A stretch of DNA of 64,000 bases from Alkalicoccobacillus porphyridii (GCF_007293315.1 NZ_VLXZ01000001.1:620001-684000), one strand, 5' to 3'. Positions 16,869 through 26,390 are shown, numbered from the stretch's first letter. Notes: a model not told the origin generated them from the letters alone. Numbers and translations are program-made.

Positions 16869-18167
16869 TTATTGTGCATTTACAGCATTTTGAATATTTT
16901 GTGCAGCCTCTTCAGGAGTGGAACGCCCAATCGTAATCGCCTGAAGCTCATTCTGCAATACATTATTAACAGCTTGCGGCAAGACCGCATCATACACTGG
17001 TGCAGGTGGTGATGCTTGAGTCAATTCAAGCATATCCACAAATAATGGATCAAGGTCAGCACCCTCAGGAGCCTCCACATCTGCAGCTACAATTCGACCA
17101 ACACCTATTAATTCCTGGTAGAAATCCTCGCTGAACATCCATTTGAAGAAGGTTTCTGCCGCTTCCCTCTCTTCACCCTCTAAATCAGAGTTCACAGCCC
17201 ACGAGTTTCCATAAACCGTTGAAATGGTTGGCGTATCTCCAAGTGGAAAAGGAGCAATGCCTATATTCATATCATCCGGCTTATTTGTCAGCATGCTAAT
17301 TGCACCCCAGTTACCATCGATCACCATCGCCGAACGCTCTTGTAAGAAATACTCAAGCATCTGATTATCATCTAACGTATTTAAATCCTCATTAAACGCA
17401 CCAATCTCAACCATCTCTTCAATGACACCAAGTGCCTCAACAAAATCGTCATCTGTAAACGATCGGTTGCCCTCAAGCACCTCAGGGATAAAATCATTTC
17501 CAGTAAAACGATCCGCAATTGTCGAAATATAAACAGATTGTAGCGGCCACGAAGCTGAATTCCCAAGTGCAATTGGAGTCATGTCCTGCTCACGAACGTC
17601 TTCAATAAGCTTTTTAAAATCATCATACGTATCAGGAAATTCTTCATAGCCCATCTCATTCAGCATATCTACATTGTAAAATACAAAGCTAGTAGGATTT
17701 TGCGCCGTCGGAATTGCATACACTTCTCCATCAAACGTAAAATCGGCCAACGCATCATCATTCAAAAGATCATCTTCGGTCCAATGATCCACTATATTAT
17801 TAAGTGATCCTACAGCCTCACCATCTACAAGTGGCTGAAGCTCAGCACCCGGCCACACTTGAAAAATATCTGGAAGTTGACCGCCCGCCGCTTGTGTATT
17901 TAAGCGCGTTCGATAATCCGCATGAGCCGTTGTTTCTACATTTATCTGAATCTCATCATGTTCTTCATTAAACTGTTCCACACGCTCCATCGTCAGCTTA
18001 AAATCATCACGATCCGGGTTCGCCGAAGCCCAAAAGCTCAACTCCACAACCCCATCACTATTCGCGCCGCCCGCATCCTCCGTATTTCCGCCGCATGCAG
18101 TAAGCGCAGCTAACGTCGCTATCGCAGCTCCAGAATAAACGTATTTACTTAACCCTTTACCAACCAA
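16869..18167 (-). CDS. Extracellular sugar-binding lipoprotein of ABC transporter
   Basis: About 432 residues from a TTG at 18167 with GGGGGG 8 bases upstream; the in-frame ATG further upstream overlaps the cre site and has no ribosome site. It has a lipoprotein signal LAALTACGG with the lipid-modified Cys, then a mature acidic family-1 solute-binding fold (VELSFWASANPDRDDFKLTM, PTAQNPTSFVFYNVDML, GNWGAISML). First gene of the operon, so it is probably the most highly expressed. The substrate is not deducible; YesMN-linked importers often take plant-polysaccharide oligomers. Confidence 0.9.
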   Translation of the reverse strand: MVGKGLSKYVYSGAAIATLAALTACGGNTEDAGGANSDGVVELSFWASANPDRDDFKLTMERVEQFNEEHDEIQINVETTAHADYRTRLNTQAAGGQLPDIFQVWPGAELQPLVDGEAVGSLNNIVDHWTEDDLLNDDALADFTFDGEVYAIPTAQNPTSFVFYNVDMLNEMGYEEFPDTYDDFKKLIEDVREQDMTPIALGNSASWPLQSVYISTIADRFTGNDFIPEVLEGNRSFTDDDFVEALGVIEEMVEIGAFNEDLNTLDDNQMLEYFLQERSAMVIDGNWGAISMLTNKPDDMNIGIAPFPLGDTPTISTVYGNSWAVNSDLEGEEREAAETFFKWMFSEDFYQELIGVGRIVAADVEAPEGADLDPLFVDMLELTQASPPAPVYDAVLPQAVNNVLQNELQAITIGRSTPEEAAQNIQNAVNAQ

Positions 18168-18184
18168 GCAAATCCCCCCTCTAA

Positions 18185-18198
18185 TGAAATCGCTTTCA
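18185..18198 (-). promoter_or_regulatory. Perfect cre site (CcpA operator)
   Basis: TGAAAGCGATTTCA matches all 14 positions of TGWAANCGNTNWCA. It lies between a candidate -10 (CATAAT at 18205-18210) and the ribosome site of the sugar-binding protein, overlapping the likely transcription start. Catabolite repression by CcpA is therefore expected. Confidence 0.8.
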
Positions 18199-18336
18199 AA
18201 AATCATTATGACACACTCATCTTCATAAAAAAGACTAAAAACTTAATATAATATCTGATAATTTATTGGATGTTGGTTGTGGTGGGCTGCTATTGGTTCT
18301 GGGTACGTTCTCAGGCTCAGTTGGTTGCTCGCCATT

Positions 18337-18441
18337 CGAGCATCGCCTCTCTCCGCGCATTCCTTGCATAATTTCGCGCGTTTTTGGATTTTTTGAGCAC
18401 AGCTGTTTTGTTTTTGAGCACCGCACACTGTTTTTCGCGCA
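18337..18441. repeat. Degenerate 21-bp-period tandem repeat (copy B)
   Basis: Cores cgagca, cgcgca, cgcgcg, tgagca, tgagca, cgcgca start at 18337, 18354, 18375, 18394, 18415 and 18436. The last steps are 21, 19, 21 and 21. They are separated by T-rich or pyrimidine-rich filler and lie between the deoC terminator and the sugar-importer promoter. No gene fits this interval. Confidence 0.6.
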
Positions 18442-18496
18442 TTCCAATAATTTTTAAGCTGCACCCCTCCTTCCCCCACCACCCACAAACCAAATC

Positions 18497-18541
18497 AAAA
18501 AAGCTCTGACATCACACGTTCTTAGTGATGTCAGAGCTCTC
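18497..18541 (-). terminator. Terminator of the SorC-Rbs-DeoC operon
   Basis: Long stem AGAGCTCTGACATCAC paired with GTGATGTCAGAGCT, followed by six T on the minus strand, directly after deoC. Confidence 0.9.
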
Positions 18542-18551
18542 CTTATTTAAA

Positions 18552-19223
18552 TCAATAGGCGTCTTTGGAAAGCTGTTTGCTGCCTTCTGCGATGGCGACG
18601 CCGCTGGAGCAGCCGAGGCGGGTGGCGCCGGCTTCGACCATGGCTGTGGCGTCTTCCAAGGAGCGAATGCCGCCTGATGCTTTGACGCCGATGGTTGGTC
18701 CAACGGCTTTGCGCATGAGTTGGACGTGCTCCACAGTGGCGCCGGCTGTGCCAAAGCCGGTGGAGGTTTTGACAAAGTCGAGTCCGGCGGCTTTGGCTAG
18801 TTCGCTAGCAATTTGAATATCTTTATTAGTGAGGTAGCAGGTTTCCAGAATGATTTTGATGCATAGCTCTGCGTTCTTTACTTTTAAAGAAGCGAACTGG
18901 ACCATTTCATCTTTGATTTGCTCCCATTCTCCGTCTTTTACTGCACTCACATTGATGACATAATCTAACTCATCTGCCCCATCGCTAAGGGCTTGTTCAG
19001 CTTCATACAGTTTGACGTTGGTTTGGTTTGCTCCCAAAGGGAAGCCAATGACGGTGCATACTTTTACTGATGAATCCTTTAGTAACTCTTTGGCTAAAGG
19101 GACAAAATAAGGATTGATACATACAGATGCAAATGAGTAACGTATGGCTTCTTCACAGACTTGTTGAACCATTTGACGAGTTGTATCTGCCTTTAGTACC
19201 GTATGGTCGATTAATTGGTTCAT
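18552..19223 (-). CDS. deoC: Deoxyribose-phosphate aldolase
   Basis: 223 residues, class I aldolase splitting 2-deoxyribose-5-phosphate to glyceraldehyde-3-phosphate and acetaldehyde. The Schiff-base Lys lies in DFVKTSTGFG, the second active-site Lys in GVKASGGIR, and the Asp in DELDYVINV. The length is typical. Start ATG with AAAGGAG at a good distance. It ends an operon that brings in and modifies an unidentified sugar, so its true substrate may be a related deoxy-sugar phosphate. Confidence 0.93.
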   Translation of the reverse strand: MNQLIDHTVLKADTTRQMVQQVCEEAIRYSFASVCINPYFVPLAKELLKDSSVKVCTVIGFPLGANQTNVKLYEAEQALSDGADELDYVINVSAVKDGEWEQIKDEMVQFASLKVKNAELCIKIILETCYLTNKDIQIASELAKAAGLDFVKTSTGFGTAGATVEHVQLMRKAVGPTIGVKASGGIRSLEDATAMVEAGATRLGCSSGVAIAEGSKQLSKDAY

Positions 19224-19238
19224 AGGTAAACTCTCCTT

Positions 19239-20240
19239 TTATTGAATTCGGGCAAAGCTTGACTCTTCATCTAGGTAGTTTCCTACATTGCTTTGATCAA
19301 TTAAGCCAGTTCCACCTACAATAAATTTATCGATTTCTTCACCATTTGCAGCTTTGATTGCTGCTTCAACAGCTAGTGTACCTAACTCGTATGGATCATT
19401 AATCACTGTTCCATCCATCTCACCAGCATCAATCTTCTTTAATGCTTCCATTAGTCCATCCACACCCACGACTTTGACATCATCCAGCATGTTGGATTGA
19501 CTTAGTACTTGAATAGCTCCAAGCGCCATATCATCATTGTGTGCGTAAACAAGATCAACGTCAGGATGTGCTTGTAGTAAGTCTTGCATAGCGGATACTG
19601 CCTTTGAACGAATGTACTCGCTATATGGTCCTTCGATGACCTCGATGCCCTCTTCTTCTGAAACGATGTGGTGGAAGCCGTCATGACGTGCTTGCATCAC
19701 AATTCCGCCTGCGTCACCTTGGATTTCAATGATCTTACCCTTTGCATTTCCTTTTCCACCAAGAAGGTCAACAGCTTTCTCCCCGGCATACATACCCATC
19801 TCTTTATTATCACGGCCAACATAGGCTGTCACTTCATCATTTGTTTCACGGTCAATTGTAATAACTGGAACTCCAGCATTTTCAGCTGCCTTCAGGGACG
19901 GTGCCACTGATGAAGGATTGGCTGGATTTAAAAGTAGGACATCGATTCCTTTTGTAATTAAAGAGTTTACATCTGAATTTTGCTTTTCGATATCGTTTTG
20001 TGCATCAACAATATCCAGTGTGACCCCTTGCTCTGCTGCTGCTTCCTCTGCTCCGTTTACAAGTTCAATGTAGAAAGGAGACTCTAATGTGACCTGGGAA
20101 AAACCGATTGTAATTTCCTGTTGCTCTTCTTGACCTTCTGCTGTTTCTGAGCCACCTGCTTCATCGTTTCCGCTTGAGCATGCACCCAACACAACTAACA
20201 AACTCCCAGCAGCGATAAAACCCTTCCAAAATGTCTTCAT
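19239..20240 (-). CDS. Ribose-type sugar-binding lipoprotein (RbsB-like)
   Basis: About 333 residues. Lipoprotein signal LLVVLGACSSG, then a periplasmic-binding-protein type 1 fold (ITIGFSQVTLESPFYIELVNGAEEAA, DVLLLNPANPSSVAP, PVITIDRE, YAHNDDMALGAIQVL, VGVDGLMEAL). The ATG at 20240 has GGGGG 8 bases away; a second ATG two codons upstream is too close to it. Binding component of the Rbs-type importer, whose permease lies directly upstream. Confidence 0.9.
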   Translation of the reverse strand: MKTFWKGFIAAGSLLVVLGACSSGNDEAGGSETAEGQEEQQEITIGFSQVTLESPFYIELVNGAEEAAAEQGVTLDIVDAQNDIEKQNSDVNSLITKGIDVLLLNPANPSSVAPSLKAAENAGVPVITIDRETNDEVTAYVGRDNKEMGMYAGEKAVDLLGGKGNAKGKIIEIQGDAGGIVMQARHDGFHHIVSEEEGIEVIEGPYSEYIRSKAVSAMQDLLQAHPDVDLVYAHNDDMALGAIQVLSQSNMLDDVKVVGVDGLMEALKKIDAGEMDGTVINDPYELGTLAVEAAIKAANGEEIDKFIVGGTGLIDQSNVGNYLDEESSFARIQ

Positions 20241-20253
20241 TCTCATTTCCCCC

Positions 20254-21234
20254 TTATTTTCTGTTTGCTATATATTGATTTAATATGAGAGCCAGAACAA
20301 TAATGACGCCCATAAAAACCGATTGGTAATAGGATGAAAGTCCAAGTAGATTGAAAATATTAACAATCATACTCATGATCAGAACGCCTATAAAGGTTCC
20401 TCCCACCCCGCCTTTTCCTCCAAAGAGACTTGTGCCACCGATAACAACTGCGGCAATCGCATCAAGTTCAAGTGCTTGTCCTGCGGTTGGCTGACCGACT
20501 GTTAACCATGCAGATAGCAGAATACCAGCTGCGGCAGCCATAAAACCTGAAATCATAAAGGTAATGGTGATATGCTTATCAACCGAAATACCTGAAAGCT
20601 TTGCTGATTCTGGGTTGCCCCCAATTGCGTACAGTCGTCGTCCAAAAGTCGTATACTTTAGAACGATGACAGACATAATCGTGAGGACCACCCAAATGAC
20701 AGCTGGTATTGGAATACGACCAAACACGGTACCGCCTAACGCTTGAAAGGATTCAGGCAGATTATAGAGTGGCTGACCATCCGTTGTTAACAGGGCAAGC
20801 CCTCTAGCCGTAACCATCATCGCTAATGTTGCAATGAAGGCTGGGACCTTATATTTTGTACTAATAAAACCATTGATAAATCCTAAAGCCGTTCCCGCCA
20901 ATAAAGTAATTGGAATAGCAGCTGCCGGATGTACACCTGAAGTCATCAGGTAAGCGGCGATCATCCCTGATAAAGCTAGGACGGAACCCACCGATAAATC
21001 AATGCCTCGTGTGAGGATTACAAAGGTCATTCCGAGTGCAGCGAGTCCTACAAAGGATGATTGTTGCAAGATGTTTAAGATATTCTGTACGGATAAAAAT
21101 TTATCCGATAATGTACTACCAATAATTAAGAAGACGATAAATATTAGAAAGAGATTATATTGTTTTATAAATGCACCGATTGGAAGCTTAGTAACTTTTT
21201 TATCTTTGATCGGTTCTGATACTGTGTTCGACAT
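20254..21234 (-). CDS. Ribose-type ABC permease (RbsC-like)
   Basis: About 326 residues from the ATG at 21234 (MSNTVSEPIKDKKV), with GGAGGGG upstream; the longer frame starts inside the previous gene's end. Eight or more hydrophobic segments, with the family signatures LGMTFVILTRGIDLSVGSVLALSG and GGTSLFGGKGGVGGTFIG. Only one permease gene is present, so it should work as a homodimer. A cre-like TGAAAGCGCTTAAT (21250-21263, 12 of 14) overlaps the end of the ATPase gene just before it. Confidence 0.92.
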   Translation of the reverse strand: MSNTVSEPIKDKKVTKLPIGAFIKQYNLFLIFIVFLIIGSTLSDKFLSVQNILNILQQSSFVGLAALGMTFVILTRGIDLSVGSVLALSGMIAAYLMTSGVHPAAAIPITLLAGTALGFINGFISTKYKVPAFIATLAMMVTARGLALLTTDGQPLYNLPESFQALGGTVFGRIPIPAVIWVVLTIMSVIVLKYTTFGRRLYAIGGNPESAKLSGISVDKHITITFMISGFMAAAAGILLSAWLTVGQPTAGQALELDAIAAVVIGGTSLFGGKGGVGGTFIGVLIMSMIVNIFNLLGLSSYYQSVFMGVIIVLALILNQYIANRK

Positions 21235-21260
21235 GATTTCCCCTCCATCATTAAGCGCTT

Positions 21261-22745
21261 TCATTCTCCAGAAACAGCAGCATGAAGAATGTCCGATTTA
21301 TATCCCGAGGGCTGATTAAATTCTTTAATAATTCTACCCTCAAACATGACCAACACCCGGTCACACACTAGTAAAAGCTCATCTACCTCTGCAGAAGTCA
21401 CTAATACACTTGTGCCCTTTGATGCCAGCTCTTTCATAATGTCATAAATCTCAGCTTTGGCTCCGATGTCAATTCCTTGAGTTGGTTCATCAAATAGCAT
21501 CAGCTCTGATTCATGTAAAAGCCATTTCGAGATGATGACCTTCTGTTGATTGCCTCCACTAAGCTGTCGCATCAAGGTATGCTGACTCGCTGTTTTCACA
21601 TTTAGCTTTTTAATAGCTTCTTTGACTTTTGATTTTACTTTTCGCCCGTTTAGGAAAGAGTAGGACGAGAACTTTCCAAGAGATGGCAACACGGCATTTT
21701 CAGTAATGGACAAATCAAGCACGGCACCTTCTGTTTTTCGGTTCTCAGGTAAAAGCCCCATACCAAGCTTTACGGCATCCTTCGGCGAGCGAATGACTCT
21801 TTTTTTGCCATCAATCGTAAGACTACCCGCATCAATTGAATCAGCCCCATAGATCGCACGAAGCACCTCGGTTCGCCCTGCTCCAACCAAGCCATACAGT
21901 CCAAGAATCTCACCCTTTTTTACTTCAAATGAGATATTCTTGAGCTTGTGGTTGCAGAAATTCTCTACCCTGACATACTCTTCTTTCTCCTCAACAGAAG
22001 TAGCTACTCTGCTTTCACCTAGCTGTCTGCCTGTAATCGCTTTAATTAAATCCTGCTTTGTTATGTCTTCTAGTGCTTCTGTTAGAACGTACTCACCATT
22101 TCTCAGCACAGTCACTCGATCACCAATGGCGTAAAGCTCATCTAGCTTATGAGAGATATAAATGATCGTCATTCCTTGCTTTTTCAGCTCTTTCATCACG
22201 TGGAACAGCTTTTCGACCTCTCCCTCAGACAAGGCGGTTGATGGCTCGTCCATAATAATCAGCTTGGAATCCGCAGCGATTGCTTTAGCAATTTCTACGA
22301 GCTGCTTTTTGCCCATGCTGAGGTCTCCAACTCTTGTTTTTGGATGAATATCCATCTCCATAAAAGCTAGACAGTCTCTTGTTTTCTCATGAATAAGCTT
22401 CCAGTCAATCAGACCACTTTTTTTCTTAAAATAACGTCCAATGTACACGTTCTCCCCAACGGTTAACTCCTCCACCAATGATAATTCCTGATAGATGGTC
22501 GTAATGCCAAGATCTAAACTGTCGGAAGGCTTCGACACTGAGATTGACTCCCCATTAAATAAAATTTCGCCACTGTCTTCCTTTAACACCCCAGCCAGCG
22601 CCTTCATTAATGTAGATTTCCCTGCCCCATTCGCACCAATTAAGCAATGAATCTCACCTTGCTGTACAGAAAAATCGACTTCATGTAAAGCTCTGACTCC
22701 AGGAAATGACTTACTTATTTTTTTCATTTCAAGCAAGACACTCAT
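21261..22745 (-). CDS. Sugar ABC ATPase with two nucleotide domains (RbsA-like)
   Basis: About 494 residues. The first domain has Walker A GANGAGKST, signature LSMGKKQLVEIAKAI and Walker B LIIMDEPSTAL. The second has the degenerate P-loop GLVGAGRTEV, signature LSGGNQQKVIISKWL and LMLFDEPTQGID. This tandem layout is typical of ribose/galactose-class importers. The ATG at 22745 has GGAGG at 6 bases and lies inside the end of the kinase gene (17-bp overlap), implying translational coupling. Confidence 0.93.
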   Translation of the reverse strand: MSVLLEMKKISKSFPGVRALHEVDFSVQQGEIHCLIGANGAGKSTLMKALAGVLKEDSGEILFNGESISVSKPSDSLDLGITTIYQELSLVEELTVGENVYIGRYFKKKSGLIDWKLIHEKTRDCLAFMEMDIHPKTRVGDLSMGKKQLVEIAKAIAADSKLIIMDEPSTALSEGEVEKLFHVMKELKKQGMTIIYISHKLDELYAIGDRVTVLRNGEYVLTEALEDITKQDLIKAITGRQLGESRVATSVEEKEEYVRVENFCNHKLKNISFEVKKGEILGLYGLVGAGRTEVLRAIYGADSIDAGSLTIDGKKRVIRSPKDAVKLGMGLLPENRKTEGAVLDLSITENAVLPSLGKFSSYSFLNGRKVKSKVKEAIKKLNVKTASQHTLMRQLSGGNQQKVIISKWLLHESELMLFDEPTQGIDIGAKAEIYDIMKELASKGTSVLVTSAEVDELLLVCDRVLVMFEGRIIKEFNQPSGYKSDILHAAVSGE

Positions 22746-24273
22746 GTACATCCTCCTTCCCCAGACGCAATGTTTTCATAAACGGACGCAAAGATTCATT
22801 AATGGACAAATAGAGCTTAAAGACTCGCAAATAGTCGTCATAGTGGTCTGGGTTTGGTTGAAAAGAAAGCTTAACCTGGACCATTTGCTTTGAAGCCTCC
22901 GTCAAGCTTGCATAAGCCCCCATACCATAGGCAGCGATAATAGCCGAGCCTTTTGCGCCAGTCTCATTTGAATCTGTCGTATAGATTGGTAGCTGTGTCA
23001 TATCTGAAATCATCTGCATGAGCAATCGGTTTTTAATTAAACCTCCTCCAGCAATCAATCGATGAATGGGAACACCTGCTTCTTTAAAGGTCTCCATTAC
23101 ATTTTTTGTTCCAAATGCAATGGATTCTAAGATGGCCCGATAGATATGTTGTTTCGTATGCGCCGAGGTCAATCCAATAAAAGCCCCGCTCGCATAGGGA
23201 TCTCGGTAAGGAGTACGGTTTCCTTGCCAGCTATCCATCGCGATCAGCCCGTGACTACCAATCTCCATTTGTTCTGCCGCTTGTTCTAGCTCCTGAAAAA
23301 GCTCATCATAGTCTTTTCGATCAGAATAAAATTCCTTTAAAAACCAAGAGACTGTCGAGCCACAGGATAGCTGTCCACCTTCAAGCAACCAGTGACCATC
23401 AATAATAGGTGAATCATAAGGACCCCATAAACCATCCTGAAACACTGGTTCATCGTGATGAACTAAATGCACAAAGCTTGTCCCGGTTATCATACAAAGA
23501 TTGCCCGGCTCCAAAGCCTGTGAACCAATCATGCCGATATGCGCATCAATACCACCTTGATAAACGGGAGTCCCTTCAACGAGTCCAAGAGCTGACGCAG
23601 CTGAGGTCGAGATCTTTCCAACCTGATCCCCCACTCTTCGTACCTGCTTTGGCCAAACCTCCTGAATCCCTTCCAAACCAATTCGTTCGAAAAATGTCGT
23701 TGAAAATCCGTCCAAAATGCCAACATAATTCCACTTACAGCTCGCATTACACTGGGAGGCAGCTAACGTGTCTGTCAGCTGATAATTCATCCAATCAAGC
23801 TGTTCTAAAATATATTTTCCATCCAGGTCATAATTGTTTTTAATCCAAAGTGCTTTCGTGACCATCCATTCAACGGACACTTTACCACCAGAGTACTTCA
23901 GGACTTCCTTCACCCATTCATCCTGATTATGATTAATGGATTCTTCCTCTTTCACAGATCGCTGATCCATCCAGCAGAGCGCTCTGGTCAAAGGTTGAAC
24001 GTTTTTATCTGTCAGAACAACAGTAGAGGACGTAGCACACATGGCCACAGCTTTTACCGCGGTAAGGTCTACTTTTTCACCCGCTCGATTCAGACAAAGC
24101 TGTAGCGCATTCCACCAATCATGAGGATCCTGCTCTGTACGACCACCGGATTCATAATAGGTGAAAAAGCCTTCCTGCTCAGCCGCGACCAAATCTCCTT
24201 TGACTGTATAGAGACCGATCTTTAGTGACTGTGTTCCTATATCAATGCCTAATGTCAGGTTTGTGGTACTCAT
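22729..24273 (-). CDS. FGGY-family carbohydrate kinase
   Basis: 514 residues. N-terminal phosphate-binding loop LGIDIGTQSLKIGLY, catalytic-type region ALCWMDQRS, GGIDAHIGMIGS, and C-terminal FGGY signature IHRLIAGGGLIKNRLLMQMISDM with GAKGSAIIAAYG. It phosphorylates an imported sugar, polyol or derived ketose; xylulokinase-like in overall pattern, but the substrate is not fixed by the sequence I can see. It sits between the dehydrogenase and the importer genes, four bases after the former. Confidence 0.9.
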   Translation of the reverse strand: MSTTNLTLGIDIGTQSLKIGLYTVKGDLVAAEQEGFFTYYESGGRTEQDPHDWWNALQLCLNRAGEKVDLTAVKAVAMCATSSTVVLTDKNVQPLTRALCWMDQRSVKEEESINHNQDEWVKEVLKYSGGKVSVEWMVTKALWIKNNYDLDGKYILEQLDWMNYQLTDTLAASQCNASCKWNYVGILDGFSTTFFERIGLEGIQEVWPKQVRRVGDQVGKISTSAASALGLVEGTPVYQGGIDAHIGMIGSQALEPGNLCMITGTSFVHLVHHDEPVFQDGLWGPYDSPIIDGHWLLEGGQLSCGSTVSWFLKEFYSDRKDYDELFQELEQAAEQMEIGSHGLIAMDSWQGNRTPYRDPYASGAFIGLTSAHTKQHIYRAILESIAFGTKNVMETFKEAGVPIHRLIAGGGLIKNRLLMQMISDMTQLPIYTTDSNETGAKGSAIIAAYGMGAYASLTEASKQMVQVKLSFQPNPDHYDDYLRVFKLYLSINESLRPFMKTLRLGKEDVHECLA

Positions 24274-24277
24274 GGTA

Positions 24278-25321
24278 TCAATCCTCCGGCAATATTAGGA
24301 TCTTGTTAAAGACGATTTCTTTGTTTTTAATCTTTTCAAATACAGCCGGTGTTTCTTCTAAAGGAAAACGATGTGAGATAAGTAGCTCTGTCTGAATGCT
24401 TCCCTCCGCCATTTTTTCTATCGCATATGTCCATTCTTTGCCTGGAAACGGACTAGAAAAGGAGTTCCACGAGCCATTGATCTCCATCTCATGTCGCAAT
24501 AAGCGATCGACTGCTTCTTTAGATAAGGTTAGTTCTCTATTAGAGATACCAAGAAACACCACACGAGACAGCTTACCTGCTAAGGCGACTGCAGTACTTT
24601 GAGCAATCGGTGAACCTGACGTATCAATAACAAAATCGACATTATAGTCAGCTAAAACCTGAATTGGATCCTCGTTCATTGAGTTAATGACAATATCTGC
24701 ACCAATCTGCTTGGCAATCTCTAGCTTTTCATCAAAGATGTCAATAGCAACTACCTTGCTCGCACCCATCTCTTTTGCGAACTGAACCGAAAACAGTCCA
24801 ATCGCACCTAGTCCAAACACAACCGCTACGTCGCCTGACTTTAGCTTCCCACGCCAGATTCCATGCACCGCGTTTGCCGCAGGATCTACCATCGCTCCAG
24901 CCTCATAAGATACTTCATCAGGTAAAAGTAACAAGTTTTTAGGATCAACTTTAATATAATGAGCCATGGCCCCGTCTGTTCGTGAACCGTAATAGCTATA
25001 AGTCTCACACAGCGCATAGACTTCCTTTTGACAGTACTCACATTCGTAGCACGGAAGCAGTGGCGCCACTGTTACTCGGTTTCCTGTCTCCCATCCAGCT
25101 ACCTTTGCACCGCACTCTACGATTTCCCCTGCAAATTCATGCCCCAAGGTTAAACCCTGATAATAAGCCCCTTTTTCTAATGCTCTTGGAATATCCGAGC
25201 CACAAATGCCTACTGCTTTTACGCGAATGAGCACTTCATTATCGCTAATCTTTGGCACCTCTGCTGTCTCTACTTGTAAGTTACCTGGCTCGTACAACTT
25301 TACTGCTTTCACGTCTTGCAC
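24278..25321 (-). CDS. Zinc-dependent MDR dehydrogenase, polyol/GatD-like
   Basis: 347 residues. Catalytic-zinc residues lie in GICGSDI and GHEFAGEIVE. The structural zinc loop CYECEYCQKEVYALC has four Cys, and the NAD-binding Rossmann motif is GLGAIGLFSVQFAKEMGA with acidic AIDIFD (NAD preference). Most like galactitol-1-phosphate or sorbitol dehydrogenases. It should oxidise an alcohol group of the sugar or polyol handled by this operon. The start overlaps the regulator gene by 41 bp. Confidence 0.88.
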   Translation of the reverse strand: MQDVKAVKLYEPGNLQVETAEVPKISDNEVLIRVKAVGICGSDIPRALEKGAYYQGLTLGHEFAGEIVECGAKVAGWETGNRVTVAPLLPCYECEYCQKEVYALCETYSYYGSRTDGAMAHYIKVDPKNLLLLPDEVSYEAGAMVDPAANAVHGIWRGKLKSGDVAVVFGLGAIGLFSVQFAKEMGASKVVAIDIFDEKLEIAKQIGADIVINSMNEDPIQVLADYNVDFVIDTSGSPIAQSTAVALAGKLSRVVFLGISNRELTLSKEAVDRLLRHEMEINGSWNSFSSPFPGKEWTYAIEKMAEGSIQTELLISHRFPLEETPAVFEKIKNKEIVFNKILILPED

Positions 25322-26261
25322 TCTCCTCTATTTGTAATAACCCCTCGGCTAACTCTTCATCTATAAATAACGTATTTAAATATCCACCCCGCAGCGCACC
25401 AAGCACGGCCTCAACCTTTTCTTTGCCCACTGCCATTGCTATTGAATGCTGCTTCTGCTTGAGCTCTTCAAGCTGTAAGCCTATCGTTCTCGAATTTAAG
25501 TCATCGTCCACAAGTTGACCGTTGACATCATAGAAACGGGAACAAATATCGCCAACCGCCCCTTTATCCATCAGCTCCTGATAATTCTCCGGGCTAAAAT
25601 ATCCACCCTTATATAGAACCGATTCATGTGAGACCCGACCAATCCCAAACAAAGCAATGGTTGATTTTTCACCTAAATGGACAATCTCCTGTGTACTCGA
25701 GTCCGTCATTATTGCGCTTACAATTTCAGCAGAATCCATAATGGTTGGAACCGGTAGAAGATGAAAATCTGCTTTAAATGCCTTACCAAACTGCTCAAGA
25801 AGAGCCATAGAACCCGTAGCAAACGTGTTCTTGGAAATTCCCCCATTCAGCTGAACAACCTTTACACCTTTCACATCCGCTTGAGACAATGTTTCTGCTA
25901 CAGCACTAAGCGTCGTGCCCCACGAAACGCCAATCAAATCCTCATCCTTTACAAGATTCAGAAGATATTCAGCCAAGGCCATGCCAACATCTTTACGAAT
26001 GAGAGACTCCTTCTCTACGTAAACCGGTGCGACAAATACTTTTTTTAAATCAAACGTTTGTTTAATTCTCTCCTCAAGCTCTCCAATGGAGTTAAGGGCA
26101 TATTGTATCTCTACTTTGACAATGCCTTGATCCATCGCACTCTCTAGCATCCGACTAATCGTTGGCCTTGAATACTTCATTCTTGATGAAATCTGCTGCT
26201 GAGTCATACCCAGCTCATAATACATCTTCGCGGCTCGAATGAGATCCTCTCTCTCGTACAC
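25281..26261 (-). CDS. SorC/DeoR-type sugar-sensing transcriptional regulator
   Basis: About 326 residues from a GTG at 26261 with GGAGG 6 bases upstream (the longer ATG frame lacks a site). HTH: LIRAAKMYYELGMTQQQISSRMKYSRPTISRMLESA. C-terminal sugar-phosphate-binding domain: DLIGVSWGTTLSAVAE, VVQLNGGI, TIALFGIGRV, GAVGDICSRFYD. First gene of the operon and so probably autoregulated through the inverted repeats in its leader. B. subtilis DeoR, regulator of deoxyribonucleoside use, is in the same family. Confidence 0.9.
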   Translation of the reverse strand: MYEREDLIRAAKMYYELGMTQQQISSRMKYSRPTISRMLESAMDQGIVKVEIQYALNSIGELEERIKQTFDLKKVFVAPVYVEKESLIRKDVGMALAEYLLNLVKDEDLIGVSWGTTLSAVAETLSQADVKGVKVVQLNGGISKNTFATGSMALLEQFGKAFKADFHLLPVPTIMDSAEIVSAIMTDSSTQEIVHLGEKSTIALFGIGRVSHESVLYKGGYFSPENYQELMDKGAVGDICSRFYDVNGQLVDDDLNSRTIGLQLEELKQKQHSIAMAVGKEKVEAVLGALRGGYLNTLFIDEELAEGLLQIEESARRESSKVVRAR

Positions 26262-26290
26262 CCTTAGCCTCCTCCCCCTCAAACCTTTAC

Positions 26291-26390
26291 ATTTGTTCAC
26301 TTGAATGATCTTTTGTTCAAGTGGCTTTATTATAATCTCGCTTTGAACAAAAGAGAAGGCGCTTTCATCAACTTGAACAAATGTTCAGAA
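26291..26390 (-). promoter_or_regulatory. Promoter and operator repeats of the SorC-regulated operon
   Basis: A -10 TATAAT (26329-26334) has a weak -35. Repeats of TTGAACAAA surround it. There is an 8-bp inverted repeat CACTTGAA/TTCAAGTG with a 10-bp gap (26299-26324, downstream of the -10), CTTTGAACAAAAG (26341-26353), and TGAACAAATGTTCA (26374-26387). A 12-of-14 cre-like site is at 26354-26367. The layout suits repression by the adjacent SorC-type protein, with CcpA input possible. Confidence 0.65.

Noticed and set aside
18235-18488. Overlapping ORFs of 60-80 residues on both strands
   Set aside because: They coincide with the 21-bp-period array and nearby terminator, have no convincing ribosome sites, and translate to low-complexity text in several frames.
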